NCBI GenBank assembly: GCA_025267735.1
Contig: CM046299.1
Coordinates: 23,086,232 to 23,150,231 of the forward strand
Source: Mactra quadrangularis
Taxonomy: Eukaryota; Mollusca; Bivalvia; Venerida; Mactridae
Direction: 5' to 3'
DNA length: 64,000 nt
In this document: in pieces, positions 56,966-64,000 of the stretch
How positions within the stretch are numbered: position 1 is the stretch's first letter
Layout of the letters: each line of letters starts with the position of its first letter
Made by a program: the position numbers and the translations under genes
Notes under the pieces: generated by a model
What the model was told of the DNA's origin: nothing
The model's database searches: none
What the model saw: the letters and a program-made list of their open reading frames with translations, nothing else

Positions 56966-57060
56966 ATATGTATTGTCTCATTCGGAACTACCTCAGCGAT
57001 CTTCTACGCAGATCAACTTTATCTTCGTAGATGATCGCCGAGGTTGTTTCGAAATGTCAT
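56966..57060. repeat. Hairpin with ACCTCAGCGATC arms
   Basis: GAACTACCTCAGCGATCTTC is mirrored by GATCGCCGAGGTTGTTTC around a loop. The arms are imperfect. It is a MITE-like relic. Confidence 0.5.
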
Positions 57061-57265
57061 TGTCTAATAAGTTACTTGATACATTTGTTCTTCGGTAAAT
57101 TAACTACCGTTTCGAAAGAAAATATATACTTTAAATATGTTGTTTTTTTCTGCAGTATTTTCCGCGAAATTTGTTTATTGCGCATTGCAATCACATAATG
57201 GCATCGTTGTGCTTAGAGACTCATCTCTGTATACAACGCATGTGGCGTTCAATAAAAAGCAACAA

Positions 57266-57320
57266 AGGGAGACAAATTTTACAAAAAATAAATCGCTACT
57301 ATCATAGTTGTCTCCCTTAT
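57266..57320. repeat. AAGGGAGACAA hairpin
   Basis: AAGGGAGACAA and its exact complement TTGTCTCCCTT flank a loop of about 35 bp. Confidence 0.5.
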
Positions 57321-57390
57321 TTCTTGTAAAACGAATATTAATAATAATTGTTGAAAGCTAAGATTTTTTATTAACTTAACGAATAATTAA

Positions 57391-57713
57391 CATGGGCGGT
57401 TCTAGCGGGGGTCAGGGGGTCCGGACTCCCCCTGAAATTTCCAACATGTACCTATCTATGAGTGTATTAAATTTTGTTTAACTGCAAGCCATTTTTAAGT
57501 AGCATGGATTAATTTTTCTCATGCCTGCTTCGCACGCCTTTGTGCTTAACATAGATCTAATGGATATGTAGTTTTAATTATCAATACAATAATGTATGTT
57601 ACCTTATTCTGCAAACAGTGTATAAAATGGTTGTGGTGCAAAAGTTTGGACCTCCCTAGAAAAATGTTTGGGGCCCCAACGGCCTAGAAAAAACTCCTGG
57701 AGCCGTCACTGAT
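57391..57713. mobile_element. Possible hAT-like relic
   Basis: The left GGGCGGTTCTAGCGGGGGTC and right GGAGCCGTCACTG resemble the widespread CAGTGGCGG-type hAT ends in inverted orientation. The target duplication is not clear. Confidence 0.35.
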
Positions 57714-57939
57714 TAAGGTATACAGAGTTAAAATTTAAAATTAGTATACTTTATCAAAGTAAAGATTCTAGCTTAGGGGACCTGTTTAATGTCCATCTTG
57801 AATGCCACGTCGATCTCATGTGACTGGCATGGTCCAGAACTTAAAGTGTTTGTCGAGAAAGTGAGTGTATTCAATTTTGTACGTATTCAATTTTGGAATA
57901 TAGGTTCATTGTTGTAAGCATGGACCCTATATATAGGGC
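57714..57939. other. Intergenic stretch
   Basis: No supportable feature. Confidence 0.45.
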
Positions 57940-58062
57940 CCTTGTTGTAGGTCATATTATCGGCGGTAAGTCAACCTACTCGCCGTTCCTAGAAAGGTAA
58001 ATCTCTGGATTCAGCTGTTAACCAGTTACTTCCGTCAGTGACAAATTACAACTGACCTACAT
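57940..58062 (-). mobile_element. SINE family B fragment
   Basis: Minus-strand match to the 60554 SINE body, including AAATCTCTGGATT, CAGCTGTTAACCA and the GTAGGTCA-type block. Confidence 0.6.
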
Positions 58063-58267
58063 GATAAAGAATAAGTGGTAGGAGGGAGAATGGCTGTGCT
58101 CACGAAAGTCCTGGTATTATGCATGAAACAAGGCATTCTTGTATCCCGAAGTTACTAAGATTCCCGGTCTTATGTCTGTGTTTTGTAGTTAAAACAATAA
58201 TTTAAAATTTAAAAATCTATTCAGTTCTAGCCTATTTAAAAATATGATTAATAAAGTTAGGCTATAC

Positions 58268-58289
58268 CAGGGATTTTATAAAATCCCTG
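58268..58289. repeat. Perfect 22-bp palindrome
   Basis: CAGGGATTTT followed by ATAAAATCCCTG reads the same on both strands. No loop is present. Confidence 0.7.
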
Positions 58290-58355
58290 ATGCAATATGG
58301 ACCTTTTTAAGGTTTCTAGATTTGAAATATTTTCCTTCAAAATTCAGACCTATAT

Positions 58356-58419
58356 CATTCTCGTACCCAGTGGCTATCAAAATTCTCGATCTCTTAATAA
58401 CCTCTGGGTACGAGAATAT
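58356..58419. repeat. Inverted ATTCTCGTACCCAG repeat
   Basis: CATTCTCGTACCCAG (58356) and its complement CTGGGTACGAGAAT (58403) flank a 32-bp spacer. The outer arms match the perfect hairpin at 43875. Confidence 0.7.
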
Positions 58420-58879
58420 GGTGCTATGTATGTTCCAAAGTTTGGAACTAAGGGGCTTAGAAACCCCCTTCTATACAGTAATAGCGATTTAAACTTATCC
58501 TTCCTCGAAAAATCTTCCCCAAAGTATAAATATACCCGTCAAAGAGACATCTTCAAACCCATAAGATTTACGGGGACACGCTTGCAAGTCATTTTAAAAG
58601 TCAAGATAGGGCCTAGATCTATGCCTCAAAAAAATACGCGTATATTTTAAAACCAGAAAATCTTTTTTATGTCACTCAGCAAAACATATATTCTATAAAT
58701 ATATCTAGCTATACAAAATATATTGAGAATACTTAACAACTTTTTGCAGAATCATTTAATGCATATTTCAAAACAAAACTCTAACGACGCACGTGTACAT
58801 AAGTTGCTCCGGTTACATTTACGGGGTGCTAAACTTTACGTTAGCCTTCGTTATTTTCCGTTATAATCCGTACCGCGTG

Positions 58880-59062
58880 CGGTTAACCACTTTGTGTTGT
58901 AATCGGCAGAAACGTTGTCCGAAGTCGGCTCCTCGAAGTTTGGACAAAACTTTACCGAAAGGCTTATCAGATTGACTGTGCTTGGCATTAAATTCGGCCA
59001 TAACAATTAAATGGTTGCAGTGGAAAACTTAGGAGATAATTTCTTAAACAACGGGATTTGAG
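58880..59062 (+). other. Probable non-coding first exon of gene 3
   Basis: A locally less AT-rich segment ending in the donor GAG|GTAAGC at 59063, located 320 bp before the first coding exon. The start is a guess. It is inferred from the donor and position only. Confidence 0.4.
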
Positions 59063-59382
59063 GTAAGCATCTTTGTTTTCATTCATAAACTGTATCGAAA
59101 GTAGGTCAACTTTATTCAAGACTTAAGTCAAGAACTATTTTGTGTGTGTTTATATTGAAAAATCTCTTTTAAACTCATATTGATAAATGATCAATAATAT
59201 AACTCATTTAAAAGTTGTGACTTGTATACATTGTTTAGTTTTTGTAGGGGATTTTTGCTCTGTTTTAATTAATTAACCGAGTTTATATTAACGTTTAGCT
59301 GATTCAGCCTTAAAGTGGTGATTCGGTCGTCCAGTTTTCGATTTGGCCTTCTTAGAATTTTTAATGTTGTTAATTTTTACAG

Positions 59383-59503
59383 AATGGATCAGGAACTATT
59401 GCACGCTGACTATTGCAATGATGGAGAAGAGTTCTTTACAACCGACAGAAAACTGATGACAAACAACAAGAAATTCGTAACACCATTGCAAATACGCAAA
59501 ACG
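59383..59503 (+). CDS. Gene 3, first coding exon (partial gene, unknown function)
   Basis: The segment lies between acceptor TTTTTACAG and donor ACG|GTAAGT, both strong. The ATG at 59384 is one base into the exon. It codes 40 residues starting MDQELLHADYCNDGEEFF and ending QIRKT, ending in phase 0. The peptide is acidic then basic and I do not recognise it. Codon composition is unlike the surrounding AT-rich noise. Later exons lie downstream, possibly beyond the window. Confidence 0.55.
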
Positions 59504-60553
59504 GTAAGTGTACTCATCCGCGCAGCGTCTTCATTCATAAAAGCATTAATTTAATATAGAGGCCCTTCAAAGGGAAATACAATTGGTGTGGTTTATTTAC
59601 GCAATTTTCGTGCATTTTATCCTAAACAAGTTTAGATGATTCTTATGAGTTTCTTGTTATTCAAACCCTATGTATGTTTATGATAGGGCCGCATGTGTTA
59701 TTAATTGAAAGATAGTTGATAGTAAATAGTGATGGCCAGTAATTGAAAGAAGTCAAAAATCTAACTCTATGCCTTTTACATTAAATATGTTAAATGTTAA
59801 GAACAAAGTTAAACACAGTAAAAGTATTTTCATGATATGTATGGAAGCTTTAATTCAATTCCAGACTTAATGAAATGAAGTTCCTAAAATGACACACAGG
59901 TGCCAGAAACAAATTATATATTCCCTATTATAGTTTGTCAGGCACCTGTGGAATGACATTTACAGCATTAAAGTATGTTGGGGTTGGACTACCAGTTATA
60001 TATTTAACTTGCCCAAACCCAAATATAGGTTGTCAGCAGGCGCCTAGGAGCTGGTGCCGCAGGGGCCGCAGGGGCCGCAGCCCCCATATTCTGGCAAGCA
60101 ACAGCAATGGGACCACGAGTTAATTTTTCACAACACATTGAAAATTTTGAGGGCTCATACAAAGATTTGTTCTTAAACAGGGAGTAGATCTACTGAAAGT
60201 GCTGGAAATCGAGTTTTAGAGACTTACATTTACAAAATATACGAACGTCCGGAGGGGACACCCCTCCTGTACCCACCCCATCTGGGGCTCCAATATTCAG
60301 ATCCTTCCTGGTCAGGGGCAATCTGACAACCTTTAATATTTAGCCCAGCATATAATCAATATTGCTTACTACTTTAAAGTATCAACTAATTATTATTATT
60401 AAAATTGAATGCACATTATGTACTGTCATCAATATATTACATGACCAGTGATATTCAGTTTCCAATTAAATAATTCAGTTTTAGTTTTATATATGTAGTA
60501 AGTTACTATGGTTCTTGTATTTTGTAAAATAATTGAATTGAAAATAATTGAAG
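59504..60553. other. Gene 3 intron, no recognised feature
   Basis: Includes a small CAGGGGCCG repeat (about 60060-60078). The 62-codon frame across it has no domain. Confidence 0.45.
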
Positions 60554-60868
60554 ATGCCCTGCTAGCTCAGTCGGTAACACGCAAGTCTACTGATCGAGGG
60601 GTCGTGGGTTCGGTTCCTGGGCAGTGCATACTTTCATGGAGCTTGGTCATAAAACTATTTCTATGGCAATTCTCCCTTCTACCAATGATTCTTAATTATG
60701 TAGGGCAGTTGTCAGTCACTGACAAAAGTATGCGTTTAGTAGTTGGTTAACAGCTAGATCGAGAGATTTAGCCTTTCCAGGAGCAGTGAGTAAGTTATCT
60801 GACCACCGTTTTTTTACCTATACAACATGTTGCTATGGTGTTAAACCCTACAAAAACAAACAAAAGAA
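60554..60868 (+). mobile_element. tRNA-derived SINE family B, full-length copy
   Basis: The head has A box TAGCTCAGTCGG (60563) and B box GGTTCGGTTCC (60607). The body carries TTAGTAGTTGGTTAACAGCT and GAGATTTAGCCTTTCC, and the tail is CAAAAACAAACAAAAG. Fragments occur at 14450 (minus), 51466 and 57940 (minus). Confidence 0.75.
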
Positions 60869-61457
60869 ATTAATTGATCTATGAAGATGAAATATCATGG
60901 TTCCAGTATAATAATTATCTGTTGATAGATTCATAGATTTCTAAAGATTAGATAGTGACTTTAACATACATAATTTGAGAGTTATGATAGAAATTAAAGT
61001 TCATTTTTTTTATTAAGCCATTTATCTGCTGGTATTTATTGAAACTGTTTTATTTTGTTTAAAAAATGTAATTACATCTTCTAGCTAGGGAAGGTTTTAT
61101 GGGTTCTTAGTAACCATATTCTATAAGTATTTTATTAGTTACATAATCTTTAGGTTATTTAAAATAATTACCTAAACTATTTAGCCTCCTATAGTGTACA
61201 TGTAACAACATGAAAAAATACTGTTGTTTATACAATATAAGTCTTGTCCTAACTTCTCTATAAAAGTGTTTGAATGTTGATATATTTTCATTACATGTTT
61301 TATATATATTTTTACTTATGTTTCAAGATGTTATTTTATGTTGATGAATGTTGTTTCTTTCACTTTTTCATGTATTTTTTATCTAACATGGCCACTTTCT
61401 TGTTTTATATGGTCTTTGATGTTCAATGGTCTAATTATTGTTGATTTTGACTCATAG
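60869..61457. other. Gene 3 intron, no recognised feature
   Basis: AT-rich, with no supportable feature. Confidence 0.45.
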
Positions 61458-61509
61458 GGCGGATCTGACTCAGAGGGTCAGGGGGAATCAACTTTTTGCT
61501 TATTATCAT
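61458..61509 (+). CDS. Candidate second coding exon of gene 3
   Basis: 52 bp between CTCATAG and AT|GTAAGA. It is in phase with the 59384 exon, where it would code GGSDSEGQGESTFCLLS. The acceptor has a weak pyrimidine tract. This rests on splice signals and phase only. Confidence 0.25.
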
Positions 61510-61680
61510 GTAAGAGGATTTTGTTTTCAGTTATATTCAAATATTTTATCTGCAAGGAGTTTCTTTTCAATTCTTTTTGTGGTAGCAGACGTCACTTGAA
61601 CCCATTAGTCTGAAGCCCTGGAACAGTGAAATTTGATTTAGGCTTGTGAAAATAACTCTCTTATATAGTCAGTCTAGTTT

Positions 61681-62200
61681 TTAGCTCGACTTTACGAAGT
61701 AAATGGAGAGCTCTCCTACTCACCCTAGCGTCAGTGTCCGTGTCCACATTTCTGATTCAAGTTTTTGTGCAGTAAAATATTTTTCACTTTTTTATTTCTT
61801 CAGGTATCAACTTCAAAATTCAAATATATGTTCCTTATTATAAACCACATCTCATGTGACAAGGTTCATAACTTCAAATACATTTTTTTCAGAATTATCC
61901 CCCTTGAACTTAGAAATTTCTTTAAAAAATATTTGTTTTTACTGCAACTGTTTTATTTCTTTAGGTATTGACTTCAAACTTTAAATATTTGTTCCTTATT
62001 ATCAACCACATCTCATGTGACAAGGTTCATAACTCTGAATACATTTTTTTTTCAAAATTGTCTCTCATGAACTTTTTTTCCCTTAAATTTGTTAAGGTTA
62101 TATTTCCAAATTTTAAAATCTTTGTTCCTTATCATCAACCACATCTCCTGTGACAAATACTTACTTAGTCGAGCATGCTGTCTCCTCTGACAGCTCTTGT
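61681..62200 (+). repeat. Bivalve-type repeat starting TTAGCTCGACTTTACGAAG
   Basis: It has a start block, three diverged tandem units of about 150 bp, each with GTTCCTTATTAT.AACCACATCTC and TGTGACAAGGTTCATAAC, and an end block GTCGAGCATGCTGTC...GACAGCTCTTGTT. The first and last bases are partly inverted (TCGAC / GTCGA). I recall similar repeats in bivalve sequences; this was not checked. Confidence 0.65.
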
Positions 62201-62589
62201 TAGTTTTACCTTTTGCCATACAACAATAAACATACTACTTCTTAAGTTTTTTTTTAAGCAGACTGGTTACAGCATACCAACCCCCTCAGCTAGAGATATA
62301 TTTTGGATCCACCCCTTATTATATAGTACATTTGTTAATGATACAGCATTTATGACAGGTTAAATCATTATTAATGAAAGAGCTTAATGCATCTTCCTTC
62401 GTAATTGATTATGTTTATTAATGTTGATAATTATTAATTAATAGAATTAATTGTTTACTCATATATCTTTTGAACTTTAATTAATTATTTAGTAATCATA
62501 AGATCATTAAGAATGCCATCATTTAATTACAAGTGGAGGACAATGAGTTGTGCTACTCTAGTTCAGGTACTTAAAAATATTTATTTATA
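62201..62589. other. Intergenic or intron stretch
   Basis: AT-rich, with no supportable feature. Confidence 0.45.
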
Positions 62590-62853
62590 CTGTGTTTAAT
62601 GCTGTGTCAACACAATTTTTTAGGTTATTTTATGGAAACCAGCGCACCTAATCTAGCTTTCCTGGACCCTCTTCTATAACCAGTACTCACCTACCGTTCC
62701 AAAAGGCCTGAAACTTCTCCATATACCTTATTAATGGAGGAAATTAACATTATTGTCAAATTTTCATGGAAGTGTGTAGAATTCGAACCCAAACCCCTTT
62801 TTGGACACTAGATTTAAAACCAGGTGCCCTATCAACTGCGCTACCGACCCGGG
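62590..62853 (-). mobile_element. tRNA-derived SINE family A, minus-strand copy
   Basis: The head at the right end reads on the minus strand as CCCGGGTCGGTAGCGCAGTT (A box), with a B-box relic GGTTCGAATTC. The body matches 51743 and 41851. The copy is more diverged than the other two. Confidence 0.78.
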
Positions 62854-63126
62854 TTTAGTTCAGGTCCAAAATTTGAATTTTACACTCATTGGTGCAGTTT
62901 GCTGTTGGTTTATATTTTATTCTATTAATTTTAACAACAAATTTCAAATAGAACATTTGTTCATTAAATTTTGATAATTATTTAATTAGCTAGATTATGC
63001 TATTATAAAGAGTATTGAAGCTGTTGTCTTTCTCAGGTTAGCTTGCAAGTTCCATTGATGGGTTAACAAATGTGTTAGGTTTTGCATACAAATTTTTCGA
63101 TTTTCAGTTGCAATTTCTCTCATTTT
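62854..63126. other. Stretch before the final tandem repeat
   Basis: No supportable feature. Confidence 0.45.
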
Positions 63127-64000
63127 TATACGCCCGTTTTGAAAAAACGGTCGTATTATGTTATGCTGTTGTCCGTCTGTCCGTCTGTCCGTCCGTGGAC
63201 AATTGCTTGTCCGGATGATAACTCAAGAAAGGATGAACCTAGGTTCCTCAAATTTTTTGTGTTGATAGCCCTTGGGTGGAGGAGGTTCCCTATTGATTTT
63301 GAGACTCCAGGGTTAAAGGTCAAGGTCACTGGGACTTAAAATAGGTAAAACTTGTCCGGACAATATCTGTACCACCAATGTACCTAAGTTCACCAAATTT
63401 AATGTAAGAGTAGCCCATGTGTCAAAGATGTTCCCTATCAGTTTTGGGGCCCCTGCGTCAAAGGTCAAGGTCACAGTGGCATCATATGGGAAAAAAACTT
63501 GTCCTGACAATAACTTAACAACCAATCTACCTAGGATCACCAAATTTTATGTGAGAGAAGCCCATGTGTCAAGGATGTTCCCAATCAGTTTTGGGGCCCC
63601 TGGGTCAAAGGTCAAGGTCACAGGGACATCAAATTGAAAAACCTTGTCCGGACCATAACTCAACAACGCCTGTACCTAGGTTCACCAAATTTTATGTAAG
63701 AGTAGCCCATGTGTCAAAGATGCGCCCTATAGGTTTATGGGGCCCCAGGTTCAAAGGTCAAGGTCACAGGGGCATTATATGGAAAAACTTTGTCCGGACA
63801 ATAAATGAAACACCAATGTACCTAGGTTCACCAAATTTCATGTGAGAGTAGCCCATGTGTCAAGGATATGCACTATTGATTTTGGGGCCCCTGGGTCAAA
63901 GGTCAAGGTCACAATGGCATCAAATTGAAAAACATTGTCCGGGTAATAACTCACTAATGACTGTACCTAGGTTCACCAAATTTCATGTGAGAGTAGCCCA
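63127..64000 (+). repeat. 146-bp tandem repeat with a unique start block, running off the window
   Basis: It begins TATACGCCCGTTTTGAAAAA and a run of GTCCGTCT. Units of 145-147 bp follow, each with TTGTCCGGACAATAACT, CCTAGGTTCACCAAATTT, GTAGCCCATGTGTCAA and AAAGGTCAAGGTCAC. Five units are visible and the array continues beyond 64000. Short open frames along it are by-products. Confidence 0.88.

Noticed and set aside
57391..57713. Confident hAT call
   Set aside because: The end words are suggestive, but no 8-bp duplication was found, so it is kept only at low confidence.

Overview
The window looks like animal nuclear DNA, most likely from a bivalve mollusc. It is AT-rich and intron-containing, with no operons, and transposable elements and satellites far outnumber exons. 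Support for a mollusc is a pair of family-92 glycosyltransferase genes (a family expanded in molluscs), tRNA-derived SINEs, and two tandem repeats (61.7-62.2 kb and 63.1 kb to the end) of types I associate with bivalve genomes. The species cannot be read from the sequence.

Genes. Two complete paralogous GT92 genes lie head to tail on the + strand. GT92-1 has exons 20757-21028, 29367-29513 and 29857-30766 (442 aa). GT92-2 has exons 44937-45211, 50950-51093 and 52530-53454 (447 aa). Both have one short membrane-anchor exon, one small middle exon and one catalytic exon. All introns are phase 2, and the DLDE motif falls at residues 291-294 in both. A third gene starts near the right end: a probable non-coding first exon ends at 59062, the first coding exon is 59384-59503, and the rest lies further right or outside the window.

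Layout. 0.17-3.7 kb: foldback element 1, whose inverted arms are 69-bp tandem arrays, with a 9-bp target duplication. 4.6-9.2 kb: a 2.25-kb element present twice in direct orientation. 10.3-18.3 kb: foldback element 2 of the same family, 8 kb long, also with a perfect 9-bp duplication; its interior holds small elements and a very GC-rich island. 20.8-30.8 kb: GT92-1, with a LINE and a 65-bp minisatellite in intron 1. 31.7-33.9 kb: an element with perfect 26-bp ends and a dispersed motif that switches strand exactly at its midpoint. 34.4-41.1 kb: two nearly identical inverted hAT-type non-autonomous elements, with a truncated LINE between them. 43-46 kb: several MITEs. 44.9-53.5 kb: GT92-2, whose middle exon sits between a 13-bp and a 32-bp minisatellite. 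54-58.5 kb: more MITEs and hairpins. 58.9 kb to the end: the third gene, SINEs and the two bivalve-type repeats.

The two GT92 products would be type II Golgi membrane enzymes acting on glycans. The remaining sequence is best read as a record of transposition in and around them. All calls come from reading the sequence; no database search was run.
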